Source of the DNA: Streptomyces iranensis
GTDB taxonomy: Bacteria > Actinomycetota > Actinomycetes > Streptomycetales > Streptomycetaceae
Assembly (NCBI RefSeq): GCF_017874715.1
Contig: NZ_JAGGLR010000029.1
Location: 117,556 to 181,555, forward strand
Length of the DNA: 64,000 nt
Direction of reading: 5' to 3'
Positions within the stretch are counted from its first letter, which is position 1. Every line of letters starts with the position of its first letter. The notes below the pieces were generated by a model. The model ran no database searches. It saw only the letters and a list, made by a program, of their open reading frames with translations, and was not told the DNA's origin. Below, piece by piece: positions 40,862 to 50,130 of this stretch. Both the position numbers and the translations under genes were made by a program.

Positions 40862-43498
40862 TCAGGACGGCATCGCGAGCTCGAACCAGACGACCTTGCC
40901 CGTGGACAGCCGGGTCGCGCCCCAGCGCCGCGCCATCCGGTTCACCAGATACAGCCCGCGCCCGCCCTCGTCGGACGGCCGGGCCTGGCGCAGCCGGGGC
41001 AGCTGCGGCACGTCGTCGCCGACCTCGCAGCGCAGCACGTCCGTGCGCAGCAGCCGCAGCGTGATGGGCCGCTCCGCGTAGCGCACCGCGTTCGTCACCA
41101 CCTCGCTGACCAGCAGCTCCACCGCGTCCGTCAGATCGTCCAGGTCCCAGCGGGCCAGCGCCCGGCGGGCCAGCCGACGCGCCTGCCCGGCGGTCTGCGC
41201 CTTGGGGTCCAGGAACCAGTACGCGACATCGCTGGGCGCGATGCCCTCGAACCGGGCCGCGAGCAGCGCCACGTCGTCGTCGCGGTCGCCGGGGCCGAGC
41301 ATGTCCAGCACCTCGTCGCACAGCGGCTCCAGCGGCGGCGGGTTGGGGCCGGTGAGCCGGGCGGTGGCGGTCAGCCGCTCCCGCAGCTGCTCGATCCCGG
41401 TCCACACATCCCGCATCCGCGACTCGACAAGACCGTCGGTGTAGAGCATCAGGGTGGCCCCGGCCGGGGCGTCCAGCTCGACCGCCTCGAAGTCGACGCC
41501 GCCGACCCCGATCGGCGCCCCCGGCGGCACCCGCAGCACCTCGGCGCGGCCGCCCCGGTGCAGCAGGAGCGGCGGCGGATGGCCCGCGTTGGCCACCACG
41601 ATGCGGTGCGCGACCGGGTCGTAGACCGCGTACAGGCAGGTGGCCATGCGGTCGGTGCCCAGCCGCTGGGCCTGCTCGTCCAGGTGGTGCAGCACCTCCT
41701 GGGGCGGCAGGTCGAGCCCGGCCAGGGTCTGTGCGGTGGTGCGCAGCTGGCCCATGATCGCGGCGGAGGTCATCGAATGGCCCATCACATCGCCGACCAC
41801 CAGCGCCACCCGGTTGCCCGGCAGCGGGATCGCGTCGTACCAGTCGCCGCCGACCCGCGCGGTCTCGGCCGCGGGCAGATAGCGGCTGGCCAGCCGGACG
41901 CCGGTGGGCTGCGGCAGCGAGTCGGGCAGCATGGTGCGCTGGAGCTCGTCCGCGATGTACACCTCGCGCCCGTACAGCACCGCCTTGTCGACGCCGAGCG
42001 CGGTGTGGGTGGCCAGCTGGGCCGCCACCAGCAGATCGTCGGGTTCGAACGGCGGCCGGTCCGGGCGGCGTACGAAGACGGCCGCGCCGATCACCCGGCG
42101 GCGGCCGCGCAGCGGCGCCAGCACGGTGCGCTGACCGGTCGCCACCGAGGGGCCCTCGCCGAGCAGTTCCGGCAGCGCGGCACGGGCGGCCTGGGAGTCG
42201 CCGAACACCGGCCGCACCCCGCGCAGCACCTCGGCCAGCGGGCCGCCCGCCTCCACCTCGCACAGCTCGGCGGCCGGGCCGCCGCCCACGGCGGGCGACA
42301 GATCCGGCTGGGAGGGCAGCAGCGAAAGCCGGCCGCTGTCGGTGTCCGGGTCCAGCGGGATCCGGTCGGTGCGGCGCAGCCGCAGCACCACCGGGCCGAC
42401 CGGGCGCTCGTCACCGACCGGCAGCGGATCGCGCAGATAGACCAGGATCGCGTCGGCGAAGGTGGGCACGGTGGCCCGGCACAGGCCCAGCACGATCTCG
42501 TCCAGGTCGATGCCCCGGGCGATCCGGCGCGTCGCGGCCCCCACGAACCGCAGCCGGTCGCCGCCCCGGTCCCGCGCGGTGGCCGCCTCGGCCGCCGCGG
42601 TGCCGCCCGCGGGCGGCACCGTGGGCACCCCGCCCTCCGGCGCGCTGTAGGCGACCTCACCCGCCGTGGCGGCCGCGGTGTGGGGGTCGCCGGATCCGGA
42701 TGCTCTGCGGGCGTCGTTGGATCCGGGTGCTGTGTGTGCTTCGCCGGACCCGGCCGCCGCGTGGGACTCGCTCGCCCCGGCCGCCGAATGCGCCTCGCCG
42801 GGTCCGGCCGCCGCGTGGGCCTCGCCGGATCCGGTTGCCGTATGTGCTTCGCCGGGTCCGGCCGCCGCGTGGGCCTCGCCTGGCCGCTCCGGATGCTCGC
42901 CCGCGCCGGTGCCCCGGCGCGCCGCTCCCCGGCCGCGCCCGTCGCCCTGGGCGGCCGGGGGCTGCTCGTCGGGGCCGGTGCCGCCGTTCGCTCCCGGCCG
43001 GCGCGACGCGCCTCTTGCGGCATTGCGATCCGCGTCCCACACAGGCTCGCCCTCCGGTGTGCCGTGCTCCGGCTGCGCCGGGTGCTCGCTCTCCGCCGTG
43101 TTCCGGCGCTCCCTGCCTCCGCCACCGCGCGCCGCGGCGGCGCTCCCCCGACCGTCCGCCCCGTCCGACCCGCTCCCGCCGCGGCCGCGCCGAGCGGGCC
43201 CCGTCCGGTCGGCGCCCTCGCCGCGCTCGGGGGCGGCGCCGCGCCCTCTGGCGCGGGGCGCGGGCTCCCCGTCCGGACCCGGGGGTCCGTCGTGGGCCGC
43301 CGGGCCGGCGGAGCCGTCCGTGCGGTAGGCCGGACGCCGGCGGTCGTCGCCCGGCTCCTGGCCGGGGGCAGCCGTCTGCCGCACGGCGGTCCGCGGGTCC
43401 GGGACCGCGCCGTGCGCGTCGTCGGGCGCGGCCGCGCCCGGGGCGGCGGCAGAGGTGGCCGCCTGCCGCCTGTTGTGGGAGGTGGGGTGCTCCGTCAC
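40862..43498 (-). CDS. SpoIIE-type PP2C phosphatase with GAF and anti-sigma-like kinase domains
   Basis: A multidomain signalling protein of 878 aa. Residues 1-310 are low-complexity (Pro/Gly/Ala/Arg/Glu) with about seven 10-aa GEAHAAAGPG-type repeats near 206-275. A GAF-like sensor (about 315-500) follows. A PP2C/SpoIIE phosphatase (about 510-730) has RVGGDWYDAI, VVGDVMGHSM and MLYTDGLVES. A C-terminal HATPase domain (about 745-878) has LLVSEVVTNAVRYA and DEGGRGLYLVNRMA. Such proteins dephosphorylate anti-anti-sigma factors and phosphorylate partners in SigB/SigF-like switches. GTG 43498 was chosen; a GTG at 43549 is an alternative. Confidence 0.88.
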   Translation of the reverse strand: MTEHPTSHNRRQAATSAAAPGAAAPDDAHGAVPDPRTAVRQTAAPGQEPGDDRRRPAYRTDGSAGPAAHDGPPGPDGEPAPRARGRGAAPERGEGADRTGPARRGRGGSGSDGADGRGSAAAARGGGGRERRNTAESEHPAQPEHGTPEGEPVWDADRNAARGASRRPGANGGTGPDEQPPAAQGDGRGRGAARRGTGAGEHPERPGEAHAAAGPGEAHTATGSGEAHAAAGPGEAHSAAGASESHAAAGSGEAHTAPGSNDARRASGSGDPHTAAATAGEVAYSAPEGGVPTVPPAGGTAAAEAATARDRGGDRLRFVGAATRRIARGIDLDEIVLGLCRATVPTFADAILVYLRDPLPVGDERPVGPVVLRLRRTDRIPLDPDTDSGRLSLLPSQPDLSPAVGGGPAAELCEVEAGGPLAEVLRGVRPVFGDSQAARAALPELLGEGPSVATGQRTVLAPLRGRRRVIGAAVFVRRPDRPPFEPDDLLVAAQLATHTALGVDKAVLYGREVYIADELQRTMLPDSLPQPTGVRLASRYLPAAETARVGGDWYDAIPLPGNRVALVVGDVMGHSMTSAAIMGQLRTTAQTLAGLDLPPQEVLHHLDEQAQRLGTDRMATCLYAVYDPVAHRIVVANAGHPPPLLLHRGGRAEVLRVPPGAPIGVGGVDFEAVELDAPAGATLMLYTDGLVESRMRDVWTGIEQLRERLTATARLTGPNPPPLEPLCDEVLDMLGPGDRDDDVALLAARFEGIAPSDVAYWFLDPKAQTAGQARRLARRALARWDLDDLTDAVELLVSEVVTNAVRYAERPITLRLLRTDVLRCEVGDDVPQLPRLRQARPSDEGGRGLYLVNRMARRWGATRLSTGKVVWFELAMPS
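42672..42882. repeat. 30-bp coding repeats in the phosphatase gene
   Basis: About seven imperfect 30-bp units encode GEAHAAAGPG, GEAHTATGSG, GEAHSAAGAS and similar decapeptides. The boundaries are approximate. The repeats lie in the unstructured N-terminal region. Confidence 0.8.
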
Positions 43499-43555
43499 GC
43501 GTGGGTTTCCATCCGTCCGGGGCCGTGCGCCCGCGTCTCGTGGGCGCACCGAGTG

Positions 43556-44275
43556 TCAGGCACGTCGTCGGCAGTTCAGATAGAGCTGGATCTCGGGTGG
43601 TACGTCCGTGCTGGCCGGGGCGTACGCGTGCGAGTCCTCCCCGGCGATCTCGAAGCCCGCATCGCGGACGGCCTGGCGCAGCTCGTCCCGCAGATATCCG
43701 GATACCCGGACCGAGTTGCCGAGGAACGGAATGAGGAAGTCGTCGACGTCCGCCTCCACCATGCCCAGCCCCAGCAGCCCCCCGGGTCTGAGGGCGGCGT
43801 GCAGGGTCCGCAGTGCGTACGGGATCTCCGGGCGGGGCAGCAGCAACAGCGTGAAGTAGGCGGCGATGCCGTCGAACGGGCCGAGCTCCTGGGGGCCTCC
43901 GGGGCCGTACCGGCCGCCCACCCGCAGATCGACGATGTCCACATGGTGGAAGGTGGCCTCCGGCACATTGTCCCGGGCCAGCTTGAGCATCCCCGGGGAG
44001 ATGTCGATCCCGACCACCTCGTGCCCCGCGTCGACCAGCTGACGGGCCGTGGGCAGGCCCGTGCCGCAGCCGGCGTCGAGCACCCGGGAGCCGGGCGGAA
44101 GCGTTTCGGCCAGCCAGCGGCCGGCGTCGAGCTGGCCCTCCTTGTGCGGAAAGGCGTCGTCGTAGCGGTCGCCGATGTGGTCGAAGGCTTCCGCCTGACC
44201 GCTGCGGTCCAGCGCGAGACGGTCGAAGTCCTCGTAGCCCTCGTAACCGTCCCCTTGCTCGTCCTCACCGCTCAC
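43556..44275 (-). CDS. Class I SAM-dependent methyltransferase
   Basis: A 239-aa methyltransferase with a Rossmann-type fold. Motif I is RVLDAGCGTGLPTARQLVDA, followed by HEVVGIDISPGMLKLARDNV and the motif IV/VI-like GIAAYFTLLLLPRPEIPYAL. The acidic N-terminus (about 1-25) is unusual. The substrate is unknown. GTG 44275. It lies 57 nt upstream of the SpoIIE-type gene in the same direction but with a gap sufficient for a promoter. Confidence 0.88.
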   Translation of the reverse strand: MSGEDEQGDGYEGYEDFDRLALDRSGQAEAFDHIGDRYDDAFPHKEGQLDAGRWLAETLPPGSRVLDAGCGTGLPTARQLVDAGHEVVGIDISPGMLKLARDNVPEATFHHVDIVDLRVGGRYGPGGPQELGPFDGIAAYFTLLLLPRPEIPYALRTLHAALRPGGLLGLGMVEADVDDFLIPFLGNSVRVSGYLRDELRQAVRDAGFEIAGEDSHAYAPASTDVPPEIQLYLNCRRRA

Positions 44276-44409
44276 GACTCCGCCCCCTCCTGTGACATTA
44301 CGTCAGATCTTGCGCATCGCCCGTGACTTGCGCCGGCGTCTGGTGTCCCGCATGGGCAGTGTTCCGGACGACGATCCTACGTTTGAAACACTGGGACACG
44401 ACAAGAGGT

Positions 44410-45111
44410 TCATGACCTCGAGTGTGCCGAGGTGTGCTTCTTGTCCGTACGGCCCCAGTCCGCCGGAAGCGCGGGCACGGACCACGCGGGGTCGGGCCGC
44501 CAGTTCTCCCACCCGTCCCGGAAGGGCGCTCCCCAGGACTCGATGGCCGCCGTGGCCGCCCGGCCCGCGGCCCGGACCCGCTCCGCCTGCTCGGGGCCCA
44601 TCAGCCCGGCCCGCTGCGCCTGCGCGAACTCGTCCTCGTCCTTCCATTCCCAGCTCCGGTCGGGGTAGACCGCGATGTCCAGGAAGTGGTCCTCGGAGTC
44701 CACTCCGCGGTGCCGGCGGACCAGCGGCTCCTCCAGGTTCACGTACCAGTTCTTGAATCGCCAGCCGTTGTCCCAGAACAGCCACACCGACCACGGCTCG
44801 CCGGGCCGGGCCAGCTTCAGCACACCGGTGCCGAACCACTGGGACCGCGCGGTGGTCCGCGGCTTGGTGTACCGGGTGGACAGCGGCTCGTGGTGCACCG
44901 AGGTGCCGTCGGTGAGCTGCGGTTTGACGCAGACGGTGCCGGGGGCGAGCCAGACGGCGAGCAGCTCCGCGGTGTCCTTCACGACGGTCACGGGACGGCA
45001 GATGTGGATGAGATCGGAGGCGTTGGCCCGATAGCGCCACAGAATATGGTCGCCCGGTGCCCACCGGGCGATGTCCGCCGTCCCCGTCGTCTCCACGATG
45101 TCCGCTGTCAT
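44410..45111 (-). CDS. DUF402 (FomD-like) protein
   Basis: A 233-aa cytoplasmic protein with a DUF402 domain (about 20-200): PGDHILWRYRANASDLIHIC starts it, VWLFWDNGWRFKNWYVNLEE and EDHFLDIAVYPDRSWEWKDE hold the conserved Asn, Tyr, Asp and Glu of the family. DUF402 enzymes such as FomD hydrolyse nucleotide-linked or diphosphate compounds with divalent metals. ATG 45111. It lies 68 nt behind the fumarase gene in the same direction. Confidence 0.88.
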   Translation of the reverse strand: MTADIVETTGTADIARWAPGDHILWRYRANASDLIHICRPVTVVKDTAELLAVWLAPGTVCVKPQLTDGTSVHHEPLSTRYTKPRTTARSQWFGTGVLKLARPGEPWSVWLFWDNGWRFKNWYVNLEEPLVRRHRGVDSEDHFLDIAVYPDRSWEWKDEDEFAQAQRAGLMGPEQAERVRAAGRAATAAIESWGAPFRDGWENWRPDPAWSVPALPADWGRTDKKHTSAHSRS

Positions 45112-45179
45112 GAGCAGATCTTAGGTGCGCACGGGCCGCGATGCCGTGACCTACGACGCAACCGGGGACCAACGCCCGG

Positions 45180-46598
45180 CTAAGGGTGTGTCATGCGCAG
45201 GACGTCAAGAGCCTCGTCCAACTGGTCCAGGGTCAGCAGTCCGCGCTCCACATAGCCGGACTCCAGCACCACCTCGCGGATCGTCCTGCGCTCCGCGAGC
45301 GACCGCTTGGCCACCTTCGCCGCCTCCTCGTAGCCGAGGTAGCGGTTGAGCGGGGTGACGACGGACGGTGAGGACTCCGCGTACTCCCGGGCCCGCTCGG
45401 CGTTGGCGGTGATCCCGTCGATCGTGCGGTCCGCGAGCAGCCGGGAGACATTGGTCAGCAGCCGGATCGACTCCAGCAGATTCTTGGCGATCACCGGGAG
45501 CATCACATTGAGCTCGAAGTTCCCGGCCGCCCCGGCCGTGGCGACGGTGGTGTCATTGCCGGTCACCTGCGCCGCGACCATCAGCGTGGCCTCGGGGATC
45601 ACCGGGTTGACCTTCCCCGGCATGATCGACGAGCCGGGCTGGAGATCGGGCAGCGCGATCTCGGCGAGCCCGGTGCGCGGGCCCGACGCCATCCAGCGCA
45701 GATCGTTGGCGATCTTGGTGAGGCCGACGGCGATGGTCCGCAGCTGCCCGGACGTCTCGACCAGCCCGTCCCGCGCGCCCTGCGCCTCGAAGTGGTCCCG
45801 GGCCTCGGTCAGCGGCAGCCCGGTGGTGCGGGTCAGTTCGGCGATGACGGCGGCGGCGAACCCGGGCGGGGTGTTGATCCCGGTGCCCACCGCCGTACCG
45901 CCCAGCGGCAGCTCGGCCAGCCGGGGGAGCGAGGCGCGCAGCCGCTCGATCCCGTACCGCACCTGGGCCGCGTAGCCGCCGAACTCCTGACCGAGGGTCA
46001 CCGGAGTGGCGTCCATCAGATGGGTCCGCCCCGCCTTCACCACCTCGGCGAACTCGGCGGCCTTGCGCTCCAGCGCCTCCGCCAGATGGGTCAGGGCCGG
46101 GATCAGATCGCCGGTGACGGCCGCGGTGGCCGCGATGTGGATGGAGGAGGGGAAGACGTCGTTGGAGGACTGGCTGGCGTTGACGTGGTCATTGGGGTGC
46201 ACCGGGCGGCCCAGGCGCTCGCTCGCCAGGGTGGCCAGCACCTCGTTGACGTTCATGTTGGACGAGGTGCCGGAGCCGGTCTGGAAGACGTCCACCGGGA
46301 AGTGGTCGTCCCAGCGGCCCCCGGCGACCTCGGCCGCCGCCTCCGAGATCGCCCCCGCGACGTCCTTGTCCACCACGCCCAGCTCGGCGTTGACCAGGGC
46401 GGCCGCGCCCTTGATCCTGGCCAGCGCCTGGATGTGCGCCCGCTCCAGGTGCTGGCCGCTGACGGGGAAGTTCTCCACCGCCCGCTGGGTCTGGGCGCGC
46501 CACTTGGCGTGTGCGGGCACCCTGACCTCTCCCATCGAGTCGTGCTCGATGCGGTAGCCCTCCTGGGGGCTGTCGTCGCGGTGGCTCTCGTCGGTCAT
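45180..46598 (-). CDS. fumC: Class II fumarate hydratase
   Basis: Interconverts fumarate and malate in the TCA cycle; homotetramer without an iron-sulfur cluster. The 472-aa protein has the family pieces TGSGTSSNMNVNEV, HPNDHVNASQSSNDVFP, GRTHLMDATPVTLGQEF, and the superfamily signature GSSIMPGKVNP with the catalytic Ser. ATG 46598 has GGAGGTG about 8 nt upstream. A second, unrelated fumarase of class I is encoded at 57148, so this genome holds both the oxygen-stable and the iron-sulfur type. Confidence 0.96.
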   Translation of the reverse strand: MTDESHRDDSPQEGYRIEHDSMGEVRVPAHAKWRAQTQRAVENFPVSGQHLERAHIQALARIKGAAALVNAELGVVDKDVAGAISEAAAEVAGGRWDDHFPVDVFQTGSGTSSNMNVNEVLATLASERLGRPVHPNDHVNASQSSNDVFPSSIHIAATAAVTGDLIPALTHLAEALERKAAEFAEVVKAGRTHLMDATPVTLGQEFGGYAAQVRYGIERLRASLPRLAELPLGGTAVGTGINTPPGFAAAVIAELTRTTGLPLTEARDHFEAQGARDGLVETSGQLRTIAVGLTKIANDLRWMASGPRTGLAEIALPDLQPGSSIMPGKVNPVIPEATLMVAAQVTGNDTTVATAGAAGNFELNVMLPVIAKNLLESIRLLTNVSRLLADRTIDGITANAERAREYAESSPSVVTPLNRYLGYEEAAKVAKRSLAERRTIREVVLESGYVERGLLTLDQLDEALDVLRMTHP

Positions 46599-46676
46599 GG
46601 GGACACCTCCGTCCAGCACAGCGTCTTCACGTCACGCCGTGTTCCCGCGCCCGCTGAGCCGAACGGGTGAGCCCGG

Positions 46677-49079
46677 TCACCGTACGGCCTCGGGCGCCCG
46701 CGGGGTGTCCACCTCGCCGGTCCGCTTGAGCTTCTGCCACGGCAGCAGGGCACCGGTGGCCGCGGTGACGCAGGAGTGCAGCAGCACCAGATACATCAAC
46801 TGGCGGTAGGCGATCTGCTGCAACGGCAGTACGGCCAGTGCCCGGTAGTTCTCCCGGTCCAACCGGAACGCGTACGCCGCGCCCAGCAGCTGCACCAGCA
46901 GCAGCGCCGCCCACGCCAGCAGCGAGCGCACCGGGTCCAGGAAGATCACCCCGTAGAGGGTGAAGAGGTCGATCAGCGGCGCGCACAGCGGGGTGAGGAT
47001 CTGGAAGAGCACCACCAGCGGCATCCCCACCCGCCCGAACCGCCCCGAGGGGCCCCGGTCGATGAGCGAGCGGCGGTGCTTCCACAGCGCCTGCATGGTG
47101 CCGTAGGACCAGCGGTAGCGCTGCTTCCACAGCTGGCCGAGGGAGCTGGGCGCCTCGGTCCAGGCGCGGGCGTGCTCCTGGTAGACCACCCGCCAGCCGG
47201 CCCGGTGCAGGGCGATGGTGATGTCGGTGTCCTCGGCCAGGGTGTCCGCGCTCATGCCCCCGGCCTCCAGCAGCGCCCGGCGGCGGAAGGCGCCGATCGC
47301 GCCGGGGATGGTGGGCATGCAGCGCAGCAGGTCGTACATCCGCCGGTCGAGGTTGAAGCCCATCACGTACTCGATGTGCTGCCAGGCGCCGATCAATTTC
47401 CCCCGGTTGCCGACCTTGGCGTTGCCCGCCACCGCGCCCACCCGTGAGTCGGCGAACGGGCGGACCAGCTCGCGGATGGTGGTGGGCTCGAAGACGGTGT
47501 CGCCGTCCATCATCACGATCAGCTCGTGGCGAGCATGGGCGATGCCCCGGTTGAGGGCCGCGGGCTTGCCCGCGTTGGCCTGGCGCAGCACCCGTACGTT
47601 GGGCAGCCCCATCGCCTCGGCGATATCGGCGGTGCCGTCGGTGGAGCCGTCGTCCACGACCAGGATCTCGATGGGGTGGGTGGAGGCGGACAGCGACTTC
47701 AGGGTGTTGGCGATGCACTCCTTCTCGTTGTACGCGGGCACGATCACGGTCACCGGATCGGTGACCTCCTGCACCCGGCTCCAGCGCCGCCGCTCCCGGG
47801 AGCGCCGGTGCCACCAGGCGAGGACCACCATCAGCAGTAGCCGCCCGATCACCGAGAAGCCCACCAGCCCCAGCAGCCCCATCAGGAACGGCAGCGCGCT
47901 GTGGCTGAGCGCGGCCGCCCAGATCAGCGCCCGGCCCTCCCAGACCGGCAGGGTGCGGGCCGGGTGGTTGGCGCTGTGGGCACCGAGCGCGCCGGTGACC
48001 GTGGTGAAGGAGTAGCCCTTCTTCTTCATCCGCTCGATGTACAGCGACAGCGCCTTCACCGTGCGGGCGCGGTTGCCGCCCGCGTCGTGGAAGAGCACCG
48101 ACGCGCCCTTCCTGCCCTCGGGGGTGGCGTTCTGGACGATCTCCTTCACCGGGGGCCGCTGCCAGTCCTCGCTGTCGGTGTCCACGAAGGCGCTGACGTA
48201 GCCCTTGGAGCCGATGTGCTGCTGCACCGGCCAGGTGCGGTCGTCCAGCGCGCGCACCTTGGAGGCGTACGGCGCGCGGAAGAGCGAGCTGGTGATGGAC
48301 GCCGCACCGGCCAGGGCCAGCTGGGACTGGGCCAGTTCGCGGTCCATGCGCCCCTTGTCCTGGTACGACAGGTCGACATGGGAGAAGGTGTGCACCCCGA
48401 CCTCATGGCCCGCGGCCCGCATCCGGCGGACCAGCTCCGGATGGCGGATCACCATCTGGCCCAGTACGAAGAAGGTCCCCCGCACCTTGTGGCGGCGCAG
48501 CACGTCGAGGATCTCCGGGGTCCAGCGCGGGTCCGGGCCGTCGTCGAAGGTCAGCGCGATGGTCTTGGCCGGGATGGCGTGCTCGGTGGCCTTTCCCCGG
48601 CGGTCGAAGGTGATCACCGGGCCGCCCTTGCGCAGCCGGTCGGGGACCGTGCGCGAGGCGTGTGAGCGGTACACCCGGGCGTCGTTGCCGACCTCGGCGT
48701 GCAGATAGCCGTCCAGCAGCAGGGTGCACACCAGCGCGAGCAGGGTCGCGAGGGCGAGCACCATCCGGGTGCGGGTGCGGAGCTTGCGCAGCTTGACGGT
48801 ACGGAACCTGCTCCTGAGCCCGCCGGTGAACCTGAGCTTGCCGGTGAGCCTGAGCCCGCCGGTGAACCTGAGCTTGCCGGTGAGCCTGAGCCCGCCGGTG
48901 AACCTGAGCTTGCCGGTGAGCCTGAGCCTGCCCCTGGCGCCCGGTCCGCCCGTGCGGAGGCGCGCGGCACGGCGGCCGGCGCCGGTCAGCCGGAACACCG
49001 TACGGGGCGCGCCGTCCTGACGGGCCGCGGGGAGCCGGCGGCGCGGCCGCGGCAGCCTGGGCGGTCTGCCGCCGCTCAT
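46677..49079 (-). CDS. Fused polysaccharide deacetylase (NodB) / GT2 synthase, MatB-like
   Basis: An 800-aa membrane enzyme. After an Arg-rich start and three perfect 12-aa repeats (LTGKLRFTGGLR-type, residues 54-89) comes a membrane helix (about 108-128). The extracytoplasmic NodB domain (about 150-360) has TFDDGPDPRWTPEIL, HTFSHVD, RAPYAS and LFHDAGG. After two helices (about 385-435) comes a GT2 domain with VIVPAYNEKE, VVDDGSTDGT, MMDGDTVF, EDTDI and QRYRW, then C-terminal helices. It should make and partly deacetylate a beta-linked amino-sugar polymer at the surface. MatB of the S. coelicolor/S. lividans PNAG-like matrix system has the same pair of domains (from memory). The ATG overlaps the anchor gene stop. 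Confidence 0.9.
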   Translation of the reverse strand: MSGGRPPRLPRPRRRLPAARQDGAPRTVFRLTGAGRRAARLRTGGPGARGRLRLTGKLRFTGGLRLTGKLRFTGGLRLTGKLRFTGGLRSRFRTVKLRKLRTRTRMVLALATLLALVCTLLLDGYLHAEVGNDARVYRSHASRTVPDRLRKGGPVITFDRRGKATEHAIPAKTIALTFDDGPDPRWTPEILDVLRRHKVRGTFFVLGQMVIRHPELVRRMRAAGHEVGVHTFSHVDLSYQDKGRMDRELAQSQLALAGAASITSSLFRAPYASKVRALDDRTWPVQQHIGSKGYVSAFVDTDSEDWQRPPVKEIVQNATPEGRKGASVLFHDAGGNRARTVKALSLYIERMKKKGYSFTTVTGALGAHSANHPARTLPVWEGRALIWAAALSHSALPFLMGLLGLVGFSVIGRLLLMVVLAWWHRRSRERRRWSRVQEVTDPVTVIVPAYNEKECIANTLKSLSASTHPIEILVVDDGSTDGTADIAEAMGLPNVRVLRQANAGKPAALNRGIAHARHELIVMMDGDTVFEPTTIRELVRPFADSRVGAVAGNAKVGNRGKLIGAWQHIEYVMGFNLDRRMYDLLRCMPTIPGAIGAFRRRALLEAGGMSADTLAEDTDITIALHRAGWRVVYQEHARAWTEAPSSLGQLWKQRYRWSYGTMQALWKHRRSLIDRGPSGRFGRVGMPLVVLFQILTPLCAPLIDLFTLYGVIFLDPVRSLLAWAALLLVQLLGAAYAFRLDRENYRALAVLPLQQIAYRQLMYLVLLHSCVTAATGALLPWQKLKRTGEVDTPRAPEAVR
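48813..48920. repeat. Three perfect 36-bp tandem repeats in the deacetylase/GT2 gene
   Basis: Units at 48813-48848, 48849-48884 and 48885-48920 are identical; a partial fourth unit follows. Each encodes 12 residues of the cytoplasmic N-terminus, alternating LTGKLRF and TGGLR. Perfect identity implies recent expansion or homogenisation. Confidence 0.95.
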
Positions 49080-49963
49080 GGCGCCTCGCCCTCGCCCTCG
49101 GCCTTGGGGGCGCCCGGCCCATCGTCCGGGGCGCCGCCTCCGGCGGGCCCCTTGGGGGGCTTGGGCGGGTCGGCCTGCGGGGGCTTCTGGGACTGGGGCT
49201 TCTGGGGGGACGCGGCGTGTCCGGGCCGGGTGGTGTGGCCGGGGGCCTGGGAGTGGCCGGAGCCCTTGGCGGGCGGCTCGGCCCCGGCGGGGTGCTGCTT
49301 CGACGGAGTGTGCGACGCGCCCGTGGGCCGCTTGCCGGGCGGGTGACCGGCCGGATGTGACGGCGTGTGGCCGGCCTTGTGGTGCTTGCCGGGCCGGTGC
49401 CCCGCGGCGGACTCGCGCCCGCCGGGGCGGTGGTGCGCGGGGGAGTGCCGCGGCGCCGTGCGGGGGGCCTTGGGCGGGTCGGGGCGCGGAGGCGCGGGCC
49501 GCGGCCGGGTGGTGATGGGGGGCAGGGCGACGGGCTCCCGGGCGTCCCGGTGCTCCGGGCGCCCCGAGGCGTGCCGCTCGCGCCGGTGCTGACGCTCGGT
49601 CGGCCCGTACGCGTCGTCCCCGTACTCGTCCTCGTAGCCGTACGCGTGCGCGTCCCGCCGCTCGTGCGATTCGGAGGGGCCCGAACGCCCCTCGGGGGTG
49701 TGGGTCGGCCCCCGGCCGAACGCCTCGGTGGAGACGGGATGCCCGGGGATCAGCGTCTGCGGCGCGAACGGCGTACCGCCCGCGTAGCCCAACCCCAGGA
49801 CCGCCGAATAGCCGAGGCAGGCGGCTCCCGCGACGACGCCCACATGCCGTACCAGCCGGCCACGGCGCCCGGACAGGTCCACGAACACGGGCCCCTTCCG
49901 GGCCACGTCAGCGCGGAGGGGACGCGAAGGCGCGCGCTCGGCCACATCTGACTGAGGATCCAT
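49076..49963 (-). CDS. Proline-rich membrane-anchored protein upstream of the polymer synthase
   Basis: A 295-aa protein with a cytoplasmic N-terminus (about 1-40), one membrane helix (VRHVGVVAGAACLGYSAVLG, about 41-62) and a long extracytoplasmic tail rich in Pro, His, Lys and Gly (HTPSHPAGHPPGKRPTG-like). No folded domain recognised. Such tails span or bind the cell wall or acidic polymers. The 4-nt overlap with the deacetylase/GT2 gene indicates a joint function, perhaps as scaffold for the synthase (compare the small MatA-type partner; unproven). ATG 49963 lies behind a good promoter; an upstream frame to 50026 would cover the promoter. Confidence 0.75.
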   Translation of the reverse strand: MDPQSDVAERAPSRPLRADVARKGPVFVDLSGRRGRLVRHVGVVAGAACLGYSAVLGLGYAGGTPFAPQTLIPGHPVSTEAFGRGPTHTPEGRSGPSESHERRDAHAYGYEDEYGDDAYGPTERQHRRERHASGRPEHRDAREPVALPPITTRPRPAPPRPDPPKAPRTAPRHSPAHHRPGGRESAAGHRPGKHHKAGHTPSHPAGHPPGKRPTGASHTPSKQHPAGAEPPAKGSGHSQAPGHTTRPGHAASPQKPQSQKPPQADPPKPPKGPAGGGAPDDGPGAPKAEGEGEAP

Positions 49964-49982
49964 ACGGAAGAGGCTAATGCAG

Positions 49983-50010
49983 AAAATACGACATGCGACA
50001 TATAAGTCAA
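49983..50010 (-). promoter_or_regulatory. Sigma70-type promoter of the polymer-synthase operon
   Basis: On the minus strand TTGACT (50005-50010) and TATTTT (49983-49988) are 16 nt apart, in a markedly AT-rich patch 20 nt before ATG 49963. The leader would be very short. Confidence 0.6.
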
Positions 50011-50130
50011 ACATGCGGTGTGTCATAGTTCAGTAGGCTTCACCGAATATGCGAGGTTTGGCGGGGAGAACGGCACGGGCGGCACAGGCCCCCGGCGCCT
50101 CGTACCGGACCACAAGGAGGAGCCAGAGCC

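Noticed and set aside
48813..48920. CRISPR array
   Set aside because: The repeats are contiguous without spacers, in frame with a coding gene.
46677..49963. Naming the pair matA/matB
   Set aside because: Domain content agrees with MatB, but the neighbourhood differs from the mat locus as I remember it, so the symbols were not assigned.
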